The notes beneath the pieces are model-generated. The model saw only the letters and a program-made list of their open reading frames with translations. It ran no database searches and was not told where the DNA came from. Positions 1 to 8,568 of a stretch of 35,225 nt of DNA are shown here, piece by piece (position 1 is the first letter of the stretch; the number at the start of each line of letters is the position of its first letter). The stretch is taken from positions 1-35,225 of the forward strand of contig JALWZJ010000173.1 of NCBI GenBank assembly GCA_027002625.1, read 5' to 3'. The position numbers were made by a program, and so were the translations under genes. The DNA comes from Campylobacterales bacterium (GTDB taxonomy: Bacteria; Campylobacterota; Campylobacteria; Campylobacterales; Nitratiruptoraceae).

Positions 1-463
1 CCGCTTTGGCCTGTTTTTTGAGCCGCTCGATCTTCTTTTCGAGCTGTTGTAGATCGGCAAAAATCAGCTCCGTCTCGATGATCTCGATATCTCGGATAGG
101 ATCGATACTCCCTTCTACGTGGGTGACGTTGCCGTCATCAAAGCATCTGACCATATGCAGTATCATATCGGTCTCACGGATATTGCTCAAAAACTGGTTG
201 CCCAGCCCCTCGCCCTTGCTGGCTCCTCGGACCAGCCCAGCGATATCTACGAAATCTATGGTGGAGTGTTGGATACGCTGGGGGTTGACGATTTTGGCAA
301 GCTCTTCGAGTCTGGGATCGGGGACGGGTACCACCGCCTTGTTGGGCTCGATGGTACAGAAGGGGTAGTTTTGTGCCTCTGCGTTTTGCGCTTTTGTGAG
401 CGCGTTGAAAGTGGTCGATTTTCCCACGTTGGGAAGTCCTACGATTCCTACACTAAGACCCAT
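1..463 (-). CDS. ychF: Ribosome-binding ATPase YchF/EngD (OBG family), 3' end outside window
   Basis: The first 154 codons are present and the frame runs off the left edge. The protein opens with a P-loop, GLPNVGKST, in the first 20 residues, followed by the YPFCTIEPN switch region and [18 protein letters not shown], which are diagnostic of the YchF branch of OBG NTPases. A helical stretch begins at [13 protein letters not shown]. Family knowledge: YchF hydrolyses ATP rather than GTP and associates with ribosomes during translation and stress. The ATG at 463 is preceded by AAAAAGGAACCG, a good ribosome binding site. It lies 35 nt downstream of pepA but has its own extended -10 element, so it may be transcribed independently of the operon. 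Confidence 0.95.
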   Translation of the reverse strand, partial: MGLSVGIVGLPNVGKSTTFNALTKAQNAEAQNYPFCTIEPNKAVVPVPDPRLEELAKIVNPQRIQHSTIDFVDIAGLVRGASKGEGLGNQFLSNIRETDMILHMVRCFDDGNVTHVEGSIDPIRDIEIIETELIFADLQQLEKKIERLKKQAKA

Positions 464-484
464 TCGGTTCCTTTTTTAGGCGCA

Positions 485-490
485 ATTATA
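485..490 (-). promoter_or_regulatory. Extended -10 promoter for ychF
   Basis: In the 35-nt gap after pepA the minus strand reads TGCTATAAT, a perfect extended -10 (TGn plus TATAAT). The predicted start site near 478 gives a leader of about 15 nt carrying AAGGAA. No TTGACA-like -35 is visible at 17 nt, which is common for sigma-70 promoters in Campylobacterota. Confidence 0.6.
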
Positions 491-498
491 GCACATCC

Positions 499-1965
499 TT
501 AAGGGTGCTTTTTGTTGTAGACGAACTCTTTTTGTAGCCACTTGATTACCATTCGCACACCGGCCCCACTGGCGCCATATGGGTTGTATCCCCACTCTTT
601 TTCCACGTAGGCCGGTCCTGCGATGTCGAGGTGTACCCATTTGTCTTTGTTCTTTTCTTCGATGAATTCACTCAAAAATAGAGCTGCCGTGATGGCTCCG
701 CCATATCTGGAGGAGCTGATGTTGCAAATGTCCGCTATTTTGGATTCGAGCAGTTTTGGCAAGTAGCGGTTGAAGGGCAGCTCTGCTGCCAATTCTCCGC
801 TGGCCTTGGCGGCGGCGAGTATAGAGGAGCGCAGTTCATCGCTATGTCCCATTACGCCACTTGTATACTCTCCAAGTGCTACTACGCAAGCGCCTGTAAG
901 GGTGGCGATATCGATAATGAAGTCTGGTTCTACTTTTTCTTGAGCGTAGCATAGACAATCAGCCAGCACCAGTCGCCCCTCGGCATCGGTGTTGCGTACC
1001 TCTATCGTCTTGCCGTTTTTGGCTCGAAGCACATCGTCTGGTTTGTAGGCGTTGCCGTCTATCATATTTTCAGCCAGTCCCAAAATCGCGTGGATCTCTA
1101 CGGGAAGCTCCAGTTTCTTGGCCGCTTTGACGATACCAAGAGCCGCACTGGCTCCACTCTTGTCCGCTTTCATCGTCACCATATACTCACTTGGTTTGAG
1201 ACTAAGACCCCCACTGTCGTAGGTAAGACCTTTGCCTACGATCGCTATTTTGGCTTTTGCATTTTTTGGAGTGTAGCGCAGATGCACCAGGCGTGGGGGG
1301 TGGACACTGGCTCGACCCACGGCTAAAAATGCCTCCATCTTCTCTTTTTTTAGATCTTTTTCATCCAATATATCGATCTGTAGATCCTCCTCTTTGGCTA
1401 CCTCTTTGGCCAGCTTTGCAAAGCTTTCTGGATAGATCTCGTTTGGAGGAGTGTTGACGATGTCACGCACGAAGTTGGTGGTTTTTGCTACGATCTTGGC
1501 CTCATCTATGCTCTTTTTGGCGTTTTCGAGGGTGAAAGGCTTGTCGGCGTACTCCTCGTTGGCCAAAACGATCTCTTCGAGTCCCTCCTTTTTCTTTTTG
1601 GATTTGTATCTATCGAAGGAGTAGGCTCCAAGGATCGCACCCTCCACAAAGGCTTTGATATTGGTGATGGGGCAGTTTTGGATATAGACCCCGGCTTTTG
1701 CCGTTTTGAACTTTTTGCCTCTGAGAGCCTTGACCGCTTTTGCCGCGGCGATACGGATCTCGTCGTGGTCAAGTTTGGCTCCCACATAGAGTCGACCTTC
1801 GTGGGGCAAGAAGGCCACCTCTTCCACATCGCCCGTAAAACCCAGCTTTTCCAGCTCCTCCTTGTCCTTGACCCATTTGTGGTCCAGATTTTTGTCGATG
1901 ACGAAGACGATCTCGATATCGGCATCGATCTGGTGCAGTTTTTTATCTTTTATTTCGATTTTCAT
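499..1965 (-). CDS. pepA: Leucyl aminopeptidase (M17 family)
   Basis: This is a cytosolic di-metal aminopeptidase that removes N-terminal residues from peptides. It has 488 residues, a normal family length. The signature NTDAEGRLVL is at 326-335. The metal ligands of E. coli PepA map one for one with a constant offset of 25: K245, D250, D268, D327 and E329. The catalytic K257 (GGLSLKP) and R331 are also present. The start chosen is ATG 1965 because it carries CTCAAGGAGAGAAA and overlaps the upstream dedA stop by 4 nt (ATGA); an upstream in-frame start at 2073 would lie deep in dedA and add unrelated sequence. The very Lys-rich stretch around 121-129 is unusual but not disruptive. Confidence 0.95.
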   Translation of the reverse strand: MKIEIKDKKLHQIDADIEIVFVIDKNLDHKWVKDKEELEKLGFTGDVEEVAFLPHEGRLYVGAKLDHDEIRIAAAKAVKALRGKKFKTAKAGVYIQNCPITNIKAFVEGAILGAYSFDRYKSKKKKEGLEEIVLANEEYADKPFTLENAKKSIDEAKIVAKTTNFVRDIVNTPPNEIYPESFAKLAKEVAKEEDLQIDILDEKDLKKEKMEAFLAVGRASVHPPRLVHLRYTPKNAKAKIAIVGKGLTYDSGGLSLKPSEYMVTMKADKSGASAALGIVKAAKKLELPVEIHAILGLAENMIDGNAYKPDDVLRAKNGKTIEVRNTDAEGRLVLADCLCYAQEKVEPDFIIDIATLTGACVVALGEYTSGVMGHSDELRSSILAAAKASGELAAELPFNRYLPKLLESKIADICNISSSRYGGAITAALFLSEFIEEKNKDKWVHLDIAGPAYVEKEWGYNPYGASGAGVRMVIKWLQKEFVYNKKHP

Positions 1966-2654
1966 TTTCTCTCCTTGAGTTTCTTTTCGGTCACTTTGTG
2001 AAAATAGTACGAGATACCACCGGCGATCAAAAGAGCCAGCGGCAGGGCGTAGTACCAGTGCGCTTTGGCCCATTTGATAAGAGCGAGGATCTCTTCACCG
2101 AAGATATAAGCTGGGATGATGGTCGCAGCGGCCCATATCATGGCGCTGATGAAGTTGATAAGGGCGAATTTTTTGGCGCTGTAGCGGGTGAGTCCTATGG
2201 CCATAGGGATGACGGTCCGCATGCCGTACAAGTAGCGCTGGATGAAGATGACGGGCCAGCCATACTTTTTTAAAAGCAGATGAGCCAGAGCGAACTTTCG
2301 TCGCTGTTTTTTCATCAAAGAGTGGATATAGTGCTTGTTGAAACGACCTATATAAAAATAGATCTGGTCGCCTACAAACCCTCCAAGACCCGCTACGAGG
2401 ATGGAGAGCCACAGGTTCATATCTCCTGTATGGCTAAGTACCCCTGCCATCACCAGCCCAGTCTCTCCCTCCATGATACTCCACACAAAAAGGATGATGT
2501 AGCCATACTCTTTGAGTAGGTACAAAAACTTCTCTTCGAGATTGTGGCCTGGTGCTTGATAGAGCTGGTAGCCAAGGAATGCCACGAACAAAAAGACCGC
2601 TCCCAAAGCCGCTTGAATGAGCCAATCTCTGTTTTTATGCAAAAATGCTTTCAT
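1962..2654 (-). CDS. DedA-family membrane protein (SNARE-associated/VTT domain)
   Basis: A 230-residue inner-membrane protein with a helix at about 11-31 and several later hydrophobic segments. It shows the DedA hallmarks in order: a conserved glutamate in IMEGETGLVMAG, then GGFVGDQIYFYIGR, then FIQRYLYGMRTVIPMAIG with the two conserved arginines. Family knowledge: DedA proteins are linked to lipid (undecaprenyl- or glycerophospholipid) flipping and membrane homeostasis; the substrate here is unknown. The start at 2654 has TAAGGAAAACG upstream and lies 8 nt after the trpB stop. The 3' end overlaps pepA by 4 nt, so the genes are probably translationally coupled. Confidence 0.9.
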   Translation of the reverse strand: MKAFLHKNRDWLIQAALGAVFLFVAFLGYQLYQAPGHNLEEKFLYLLKEYGYIILFVWSIMEGETGLVMAGVLSHTGDMNLWLSILVAGLGGFVGDQIYFYIGRFNKHYIHSLMKKQRRKFALAHLLLKKYGWPVIFIQRYLYGMRTVIPMAIGLTRYSAKKFALINFISAMIWAAATIIPAYIFGEEILALIKWAKAHWYYALPLALLIAGGISYYFHKVTEKKLKERK

Positions 2655-2662
2655 CGTTTTCC

Positions 2663-3859
2663 TTAGTCGAAATGGAGCAAGGATTTGGCCTGGATCATAT
2701 CCTTGTCTCCTCGGCCCGAGAGATTGACGACGATGAGCGAGTTTTCGATATCTTTCATCTTCTTCAGATATGCCACGGCATGGCTGCTCTCGAAAGCCGG
2801 GATGATCCCCTCTTTTTGGCTCAGCCACACGAAGGCGTCCAAAGCCTCCTCGTCGGTGATGGCATCGTAGCGTACCACACCGAGATCTTTGAGATAGGAG
2901 TGCTCGGGTCCGATACCGGGATAGTCCAGACCCGCGCTGATGGAGTGGGCCTCACGGATCTGCCCCTCTTGGTCTTGGAGCACGTAGCTCATCTGGCCGT
3001 GGAGTACTCCCGGGCTTCCTTTGGCCAGGCTCGCTCCATGCTTGTCGGTATCCAAGCCCAAGCCTCCAGCCTCGATCCCGATACACTGGGTCTCTTCGTC
3101 CAAAAAGGCGTTGAAGATCCCTATGGCGTTGCTACCACCTCCGATACAGGCGATCACGTAGTCTGGTAGACGATTTTCGGCGGCGAGGATCTGGGCTTTG
3201 GCCTCGTAGCCGATGATCCCTTGAAAGTCTCGTACCATCATAGGGTAGGGGTGGGGGCCCGCGACGGTACCGATGACGTAGAAGGTGTCACGGGCGTTGG
3301 TGACCCAGTATCTGATCGCCTCGTTCATGGCGTCTTTGAGGGTACGAGAGCCATTTTTGACAGCATGGACCCTGGCACCCAGAAGTTTCATACGAAAGAC
3401 GTTGAGCTCTTGGCGTTTCACATCCTTCTCGCCCATGAAGATATCGCACTCCAGCCCAAAAAGGGCCGCCATCGTCGCCGTTGCTACGCCATGCTGCCCG
3501 GCACCCGTTTCGGCGATCACCTTTTTCTTGCCAAGGCGTTTGGCCAAAAGGCCTTGGAGAATGGTGTTGTTGATCTTGTGGGCTCCGGTATGGTTGAGAT
3601 CCTCTCTTTTGAGGTAGATGGTGGCCCCCAGCTCTTTGGAGAGATTCTGGGCGTAGTACAGAGGACTTGGCCGGCCTACGTAGTTTTCCAGATAATATCT
3701 GGCCTCTTTCCAAAATTCTTCATCAAAGCGGATCTTTTGGTAGGCCTCTTCCAGCTCCAGAAGGATCGGCATGAGCGTCTCTGGTACGTAGCGACCGCCA
3801 TGGATGCCGAAGTGGCCCAACTCGTTGGGATCGTAGTTGCTCTTTTGTGGTATATACAT
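2663..3859 (-). CDS. trpB: Tryptophan synthase beta chain
   Basis: A PLP enzyme that condenses indole with serine, the last step of tryptophan synthesis. It has 398 residues, standard length. The PLP lysine K95 sits in HTGAHKINN, the [12 protein letters not shown] segment follows, and GGGSNAIG forms the phosphate cup. Sequence features match the trpB1 type that normally works in an alpha2beta2 complex with TrpA. No trpA or other trp gene is in the window; the gene is embedded between apt and dedA. The start codon overlaps the apt stop by 1 nt (TGATG), indicating coupled translation. Confidence 0.96.
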   Translation of the reverse strand: MYIPQKSNYDPNELGHFGIHGGRYVPETLMPILLELEEAYQKIRFDEEFWKEARYYLENYVGRPSPLYYAQNLSKELGATIYLKREDLNHTGAHKINNTILQGLLAKRLGKKKVIAETGAGQHGVATATMAALFGLECDIFMGEKDVKRQELNVFRMKLLGARVHAVKNGSRTLKDAMNEAIRYWVTNARDTFYVIGTVAGPHPYPMMVRDFQGIIGYEAKAQILAAENRLPDYVIACIGGGSNAIGIFNAFLDEETQCIGIEAGGLGLDTDKHGASLAKGSPGVLHGQMSYVLQDQEGQIREAHSISAGLDYPGIGPEHSYLKDLGVVRYDAITDEEALDAFVWLSQKEGIIPAFESSHAVAYLKKMKDIENSLIVVNLSGRGDKDMIQAKSLLHFD

Positions 3860-4407
3860 CAGGCTATCTCCAATACGCTGTATACTGGGCAGAGTTTTTC
3901 CACTTTCTCTTTACCCTTTAAAAAGGTCAAATCGATAACGAAACAGGCTTCCACCAGCTCTTGATCCACCTTTTGGATCAGTTTCGCCGCAGCCTCGGCG
4001 GTGCCTCCTGTGGCGATGAGATCGTCGATGAGAAGGACCCGCTTGCCCTTACCTCTAAAGGCGTCGATGTGGATCTCTATCTCGTCCACCCCATACTCCA
4101 GGGCGTACTTTTCACTGACGGTGGTGTAGGGGAGTTTGCCCTTTTTACGAATTGGCACGAAGCCGATACCAAGCCTTGTGGCCAGAGCCGCTCCAAAGAT
4201 GAATCCACGGCTCTCTATGCCAGCTACGAAGTCGAGCTCCATGGCTTCGTAACGGCTTTGGAGATGCTCCATCAAAAGAGTGAAAGCCTCGGCGTCGTTG
4301 AGCAAGGTGGTGATATCTTTGAAGATGATCCCAGGTTTTGGAAAATCGGGTACGTCACGGATCGTCGAGAGCAAAAATCTCTTTTGTTCCGGGCTTAGTT
4401 CTTTCAT
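3859..4407 (-). CDS. apt: Adenine phosphoribosyltransferase
   Basis: Purine salvage: adenine plus PRPP gives AMP. The length of 182 residues is typical. The N-terminal [12 protein letters not shown] and the PRPP-binding loop [17 protein letters not shown] identify the Apt branch. The ATG at 4407 is preceded by GGAGGCAAAAA, an excellent ribosome binding site that lies inside the coding sequence of the small upstream membrane ORF. A start at 4545 would run through two other genes and is not credible. It overlaps the micro-ORF by 4 nt and trpB by 1 nt. Confidence 0.95.
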   Translation of the reverse strand: MKELSPEQKRFLLSTIRDVPDFPKPGIIFKDITTLLNDAEAFTLLMEHLQSRYEAMELDFVAGIESRGFIFGAALATRLGIGFVPIRKKGKLPYTTVSEKYALEYGVDEIEIHIDAFRGKGKRVLLIDDLIATGGTAEAAAKLIQKVDQELVEACFVIDLTFLKGKEKVEKLCPVYSVLEIA

Positions 4408-4496
4408 TTTTTGCCTCCAAACAGCAATACTTTCAGGCCGATCATCGCTGCCATCAAAAGAGCGAAAAATAGGTAGCCTACCATCTCGATACCCAT
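4404..4496 (-). CDS. 30-residue single-pass membrane micro-protein, unknown function
   Basis: The frame reads [20 protein letters not shown] then [11 protein letters not shown] hydrophobic helix spans about residues 6-26 and the C-terminus is basic. Its ATG overlaps the rpiB stop by 1 nt (TGATG) and its stop overlaps the apt start by 4 nt (ATGA). The GGAG-type site for its own start lies in the last rpiB codons. It exactly fills a gap that would otherwise be the only unexplained space in a tightly coupled operon, and its final codons encode the apt ribosome binding site. It is too short for most gene callers. It could be a genuine small membrane protein or mainly a translational coupler; I do not recognise a family. 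Confidence 0.7.
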   Translation of the reverse strand: MGIEMVGYLFFALLMAAMIGLKVLLFGGKK

Positions 4497-4933
4497 CACT
4501 CCTCCAATGCCATGATTTTTTGGACTCTTTTTTCGTGCCGTCCACCTTCGAAGTTCGTGGTACACCACGCCTCCACGATCGATTCGATCACACCAGGACC
4601 CACCACGCGTTCACCAAAGCAAAGCACGTTGGCGTCGTTGTGGGCTCGGGCCATCTGGGCGGTGTAGTAGTCGTGTACTTCGGCAGCTCGGATCCCTTTT
4701 ATCTTATTAGCAGCGATACTCATCCCGATACCCGTACCGCAGATGAGCACCCCTTGGCTGCCAGGATCGGCCGCCACGGCGCGAGCCACCTTGGCGGCAT
4801 AGTCTGGATAGTCCACCCGCTCGGCGCTGTATGTGCCCATATCCTCTACTTCGTAGCCTCTTTTTTCGAAAAGCTCCTTGACGAAACCTTTGACGGCAAA
4901 TCCTGCATGGTCGCTTCCGATGTAGATTTTCAT
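4496..4933 (-). CDS. rpiB: Ribose-5-phosphate isomerase B
   Basis: Interconverts ribose 5-phosphate and ribulose 5-phosphate in the pentose phosphate pathway. It has 145 residues, standard for the RpiB/LacAB family. The N-terminal GSDHAGF, catalytic C65 in [18 protein letters not shown], and [18 protein letters not shown] are all present. The start is ATG 4933 with AAAGGATCTGAT upstream; the longer frame from 4981 would overlap the M50 gene. It starts 1 nt after the upstream stop, continuing the coupled operon. Confidence 0.95.
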   Translation of the reverse strand: MKIYIGSDHAGFAVKGFVKELFEKRGYEVEDMGTYSAERVDYPDYAAKVARAVAADPGSQGVLICGTGIGMSIAANKIKGIRAAEVHDYYTAQMARAHNDANVLCFGERVVGPGVIESIVEAWCTTNFEGGRHEKRVQKIMALEE

Positions 4934-4934
4934 A

Positions 4935-5630
4935 TCAGATCCTTTCGAGTTGATTGATAAGTGTGATGAAGTCCACTCCACTGAGCCATGAGAGCAGTAT
5001 CAAGATGAAGTAGACCGGTATAAAGAAAAAGGAGCTCAGCGGTGTGGCCAGTATAACGATAAGTATGATCATTCCATAGGGAAAAAGATATTCGTAGAGT
5101 CTCACGACAGGCCTCAGTCCCAGCCATCTGGCCAGATACATCACCGCGTTGGCTCCATCGAGGGGCGGGATAGGCCAAAGGTTGAAGACTCCGAGCACTA
5201 CGTTGATCAAAACACTTTGGGCCAAAAAGAGAAAAATGAACGTCCCCGCCAAGGAGTGGGGCTCGCCTATCCATCCTATGAGGAGTGCACTAAAGATAGC
5301 GAGGATGAAGTTGTAGGTCACGCCTGCAAGGCTAACAGCGATCGCTCCAAGCTCTCCGGCGTTTCTCAAAACGATCTGCATATTCACAGGCACCGGCTTA
5401 GCCCAACCAAAGATGAAACCGGCATTGGAGATATACAAAAGAGCGGGGACCAAGATGGTACCTATAGGGTCGATATGAACGATGGGATTGATGCTAAGAC
5501 GTCCAGCCAGTTTGGCGGTAGGATCGCCAAGCTTGTAGGCTACGAGGCCGTGCATGATCTCGTGGCCGATGATGGCTACAGTTAGAGCCAGCACCATAGC
5601 GATGATATTGAGGATCTCAAGAGTGCTCAC
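4935..5630 (-). CDS. Site-2 protease family zinc metallopeptidase (M50)
   Basis: An integral-membrane zinc protease of 231 residues with five or six hydrophobic segments and no PDZ or CBS domain. The zinc motif HEIMH is at residues 23-27 inside the first helical region. The third ligand region NLWPIPPLDGANAV carries D158. NPIVHIDPIG is typical of the compact M50 subgroup. Family knowledge: S2P proteases cleave transmembrane substrates in regulated intramembrane proteolysis; the substrate here is unknown. The start is GTG 5630 with GAGGAG ten nt upstream, inside the end of lepB, which it overlaps by 14 nt. Adjacency to signal peptidase I is suggestive, since S2Ps can act on signal-peptide remnants. 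Confidence 0.88.
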   Translation of the reverse strand: MSTLEILNIIAMVLALTVAIIGHEIMHGLVAYKLGDPTAKLAGRLSINPIVHIDPIGTILVPALLYISNAGFIFGWAKPVPVNMQIVLRNAGELGAIAVSLAGVTYNFILAIFSALLIGWIGEPHSLAGTFIFLFLAQSVLINVVLGVFNLWPIPPLDGANAVMYLARWLGLRPVVRLYEYLFPYGMIILIVILATPLSSFFFIPVYFILILLSWLSGVDFITLINQLERI

Positions 5631-6387
5631 GTTTTCGCATCTCCTCTTCTATTTGCTCTACCGTCTTGCCTACTCTCTCCCATCTTGGAACATACTCTTT
5701 GTCCCAGCTCCAGTAGATGAACCAGGGCTTGCCTACGATGAGTTTGTAGGGTACGGGTCCCCAAAAGCGGCTATCGTTGGAGTGGTCTCTGTTGTCTCCC
5801 ATCATAAAAAATTGATCTTGTGGAACCTCTATCGGTGGAAAGTCGAAGATCTCCTTAGGGTAGCGTCCATTGTCCACGATCTTTGGATCGTGGTGGATGC
5901 CTGGATGTTCGAGCATATAAGGATCTCGTACCCATAAAAAGCCGGCGATCTTGACGATCCGATCGGCGGGGTAACGAGATCGGATATACTCATCCCCTTC
6001 GTGGGGATGGAGGTAGAGATGTTTGTCGTGTACGAAGAGCATATCCCCGCCCACGGCCACACAGCGTTTGACGTAGTGGATCTTGGGATTGACTGGATAG
6101 CGAAAGATGACGATATCGCCTCTTTTGGGTCTGGGACCTTCTATCAAATGACCGTCTCCATCGAAATCCGGCAGTACCGGGATCTCCAACCATGGGATAT
6201 GGGGAGTGGGGACACCGTAGGCGAACTTCTTGACAAAAAGGTGATCACCGATAAGTAGAGTGTTTTTCATGCTGCCACTTGGGATCACGAAGGCTTGAGC
6301 TACGAAAAAGATAACCAGGAGAACGATGACGATCGTACCGGTCCAGGTATTGGACCAGTGATAAAACTTTACGAGTTTCTCTTTCAA
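5617..6387 (-). CDS. lepB: Signal peptidase I
   Basis: A membrane-anchored serine protease (Ser/Lys dyad) that removes signal peptides from Sec and Tat substrates. It has 256 residues. An N-terminal transmembrane segment at about 18-33 is followed by IPSGSM with the nucleophile S39, the general base K106 in YVKRCVAVGGD, and the box E signature GDNRDHSNDSRFWG. The start codon is TTG at 6387, read from TTGAAAGAG, with AAAGGAT seven nt upstream and a 4-nt overlap (TTGA) with the folD stop. No ATG is available before the transmembrane segment. Confidence 0.94.
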   Translation of the reverse strand: MKEKLVKFYHWSNTWTGTIVIVLLVIFFVAQAFVIPSGSMKNTLLIGDHLFVKKFAYGVPTPHIPWLEIPVLPDFDGDGHLIEGPRPKRGDIVIFRYPVNPKIHYVKRCVAVGGDMLFVHDKHLYLHPHEGDEYIRSRYPADRIVKIAGFLWVRDPYMLEHPGIHHDPKIVDNGRYPKEIFDFPPIEVPQDQFFMMGDNRDHSNDSRFWGPVPYKLIVGKPWFIYWSWDKEYVPRWERVGKTVEQIEEEMRKREHS

Positions 6388-7235
6388 CTACCTATCCTTT
6401 GTCGGGCGGCTTTGATGGTGTTGGCCAAAAGCATCGCTATGGTCATGGGACCAACGCCTCCTGGGACTGGAGTGATGTAGGAGGCCTTTTGACTGATAGC
6501 TTCAAAATCGGCATCGCCTACCAGTTTGCCGTCAGGAAGGCGGTTGATGCCGATATCGATGAGGATCACCCCATCTTTGACCATATCGGCCGTGATGAGA
6601 TGGGGTTTGCCCACGCCTACCACCACCATGTCCGCTTTTTTTGTGTGAGATTGTAGGTCTTTTGTGTAAATATGGCAAATGTCCACAGTGGCGTTGGCGT
6701 TGAGCAAGAGTGCCGCCATCGGTTTGCCTACGATATTGCTCGCACCCACCACGCACACATCCATCCCTTTGGGATCGATATCGTACTCTTCGAGTAGCTT
6801 CATCACGCCAAGAGGCGTACAAGGAGCGAAGGTGTCGAGCCCTTGCATGAGCCGACCGAAATTGTAGGGATGAAAGCCATCTACATCCTTGGCCGGATCG
6901 ATGAGCTCCAAGATATTGGTGGTGTCGATATGGGGCGGTAGGGGGAGTTGGACCAAAATGCCGTCGATATTGGGGTTTTGGTTCATCATCTTGATCGTCT
7001 CTTCGATCTCGGCTTGGGAGATGGAGTGGGGCATATGGTGGACGATGGAGTAAAAGCCCACCTCTTTACAGGCTTTTTCTTTCATCTTCACATACGTCAG
7101 GCTCGCTGGATCGTCGCCTACCAGCACTACCGCCAAGCCTGGAACGATATCATGTTTTTCCTTGAGCTCTTTTGTCTCCTCTTTGATCTGGGATTTTATC
7201 TTTTCGGAGAGTTTTTTGCCGTCGAGAATCTGCAT
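6384..7235 (-). CDS. folD: Bifunctional methylene-THF dehydrogenase / methenyl-THF cyclohydrolase
   Basis: A one-carbon metabolism enzyme converting 5,10-methylene-THF to 10-formyl-THF with NADP. It has 283 residues. The active-site residues Y48, K52 and K54 in TYVKMKEKAC align with E. coli Y50/K54/K56. KDVDGFHPYNFGRL, PCTPLGVMKLL and PGGVGPMTIAMLLANT follow in order. It is the first gene of the leftward operon. The ATG at 7235 has GAGGCGTCT upstream. The cluster also encodes purU elsewhere in the window (21206), which drains the same formyl-THF pool. Confidence 0.96.
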   Translation of the reverse strand: MQILDGKKLSEKIKSQIKEETKELKEKHDIVPGLAVVLVGDDPASLTYVKMKEKACKEVGFYSIVHHMPHSISQAEIEETIKMMNQNPNIDGILVQLPLPPHIDTTNILELIDPAKDVDGFHPYNFGRLMQGLDTFAPCTPLGVMKLLEEYDIDPKGMDVCVVGASNIVGKPMAALLLNANATVDICHIYTKDLQSHTKKADMVVVGVGKPHLITADMVKDGVILIDIGINRLPDGKLVGDADFEAISQKASYITPVPGGVGPMTIAMLLANTIKAARQRIGS

Positions 7236-7314
7236 AGACGCCTCTTTTTGGGGGATTTAAAAAAATTTTCGATATGATAACAAAACTATATTGTGATTTG
7301 GTTTAAGGGATGGC
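7236..7314. promoter_or_regulatory. Divergent promoter region between folD and the cytochrome c operon
   Basis: This AT-rich 79-nt spacer drives two operons. Rightward, TATGAT (7273-7278) or TATATT (7287-7292) could serve as the -10, with start sites near 7285 or 7299 and the ribosome site AAGGG at 7305-7309. Leftward, TATCAT (complement of 7274-7279) is the best candidate. The opposing -10 candidates overlap, so the two operons may compete for polymerase. No convincing -35 was seen on either strand. Confidence 0.45.
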
Positions 7315-7647
7315 GTGCGTTTGGTCGGTTTAATGTTTGTGATCGTTTTGGCCTATGGGGAGGACTCCTTCATCACCAAAGAGGAGTATGCGAAGATGCT
7401 CTACCACAACCCCAGAGGCATTGGGTGCCAAAAGTGCCATGGAGAGGATGGCAAGGGAAAGATCCTGGGGCGATATAGGGAGCAAAACCGGACTATCCTC
7501 ATCAAAGCTCCCGATATCACCAAACTCCCTTTCAAAAAATTCTACGATGCACTTGCAAGTTCCAAGCATCGACTCATGCCTCACTACTTCTTGACCAAAA
7601 AGGAGATCAAGACCTTGTACTACTATCTAAAAGTAAAAAAACGATGA
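7315..7647 (+). CDS. Small periplasmic monohaem c-type cytochrome
   Basis: A 110-residue protein with an N-terminal signal peptide (hydrophobic stretch LVGLMFVIVLAYG) and one haem c attachment motif, CQKCH, in GIGCQKCHGEDGKGK. A methionine in HRLMPHYFLTKKE is the likely distal ligand, as in class I cytochromes c. The start is GTG 7315, with AAGGG at 7305-7309. An overlapping ATG at 7310 is in a frame that stops after seven codons. It is the first gene of a six-gene coupled operon and overlaps the next by 4 nt (ATGA). Electron donor and acceptor are unknown; a role linked to the downstream signalling genes is inference from position only. Confidence 0.85.
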   Translation: MRLVGLMFVIVLAYGEDSFITKEEYAKMLYHNPRGIGCQKCHGEDGKGKILGRYREQNRTILIKAPDITKLPFKKFYDALASSKHRLMPHYFLTKKEIKTLYYYLKVKKR

Positions 7648-8567
7648 TTTTCGATACCCAAACACTCCAAAAGATCCAACAAGCGATCGACAGCTGCGAC
7701 GAGGAGTTTTTTCTTCAAAGACTCGCTCCAAAGTCAAGAGAGCCAAAAAGAGTGCGGATCCACTCGGCTCTTATGGTCTCGGCACACAAGGCCAAACATC
7801 TCAACAAGCTGGACGAGCTGGAGTGTGACGCGGCCATTCTCAATCTCGAAGATGGTGTTGCGCCCAAGTTCAAAAGAGTGGCACTACTGGCAGCTGCTCT
7901 TTTTATCCAGCATGCTCCCCCCACCGCTCCTATGCTCGTGGTACGGATCAATCCTTTGGAAGAGGGTGGCGAAGAGGAGATAGCGTTTTTGAATGCCTAC
8001 ATGCCAGATGCCATCAGAGTCCCGAAAGTGCGAAGTGTGGAGGATGTGGCGAAGGCTCTTGGGCTTATCGAAGAGCCTATCGAAGTGCACCTATCGATCG
8101 AGACCAAGGAGGCGTGGAGAGGATTTGGTGGATTTGGGATAGACGAGCGGGTGAGTACGCTCTATCTTGGTATCTTGGATCTTTTGGCGGATCTGGATAT
8201 ACCCCAAAGCATCTTGCGCCTCCAAAATCCCACTATCGATCATATTTTGGCCAAATTTTTGGTGGAGTCCAAAGCCTCGGGACTCTATCCGGTCTCTTTC
8301 GTCTATCAAAACTATCAGGATCTGGAGGAGTTCGAGGAGTGGTGTAGGTACGAAAAGACGATGGGTTACGAGGCCAAAGCCTGTATCACACCAGATCAAG
8401 TGGGAGTGGTCAATCGGATCTTTTCGTGGGATCGGCAAAAAGCGCTTTATATCAAAGAGCGTTTCGAGCGGATGAGAGAGCAGGGGGTGACGGGATTTGT
8501 GGACAAGAAGTATGGATTTATCGACGAGCCGATCTATAAAGACGCTTTGAATAATTTGAAGAGGTGA
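7644..8567 (+). CDS. CitE-like HpcH/HpaI-family CoA-ester lyase or aldolase
   Basis: A 307-residue TIM-barrel protein of the citrate lyase beta/malyl-CoA lyase superfamily. Visible signatures are NLEDGVAPKFK near residue 67 (family DLEDxV), LVVRINPL, IRVPKVRSVEDV, the Mg-binding glutamate in LSIETKEAW, and YLGILDLLADL. The C-terminal ACITPDQVGVVNRIF corresponds to the family HP-QV-VN motif but has TP where most members have HP. No citrate lyase alpha or gamma subunit is nearby, so it is not part of a classical citrate lyase. It could act on malyl-, citramalyl- or another 3-hydroxyacyl-CoA. Its start overlaps the cytochrome stop, and the next gene follows after 1 nt. Confidence 0.8.
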   Translation: MIFDTQTLQKIQQAIDSCDEEFFLQRLAPKSREPKRVRIHSALMVSAHKAKHLNKLDELECDAAILNLEDGVAPKFKRVALLAAALFIQHAPPTAPMLVVRINPLEEGGEEEIAFLNAYMPDAIRVPKVRSVEDVAKALGLIEEPIEVHLSIETKEAWRGFGGFGIDERVSTLYLGILDLLADLDIPQSILRLQNPTIDHILAKFLVESKASGLYPVSFVYQNYQDLEEFEEWCRYEKTMGYEAKACITPDQVGVVNRIFSWDRQKALYIKERFERMREQGVTGFVDKKYGFIDEPIYKDALNNLKR

Positions 8568-8568
8568 G

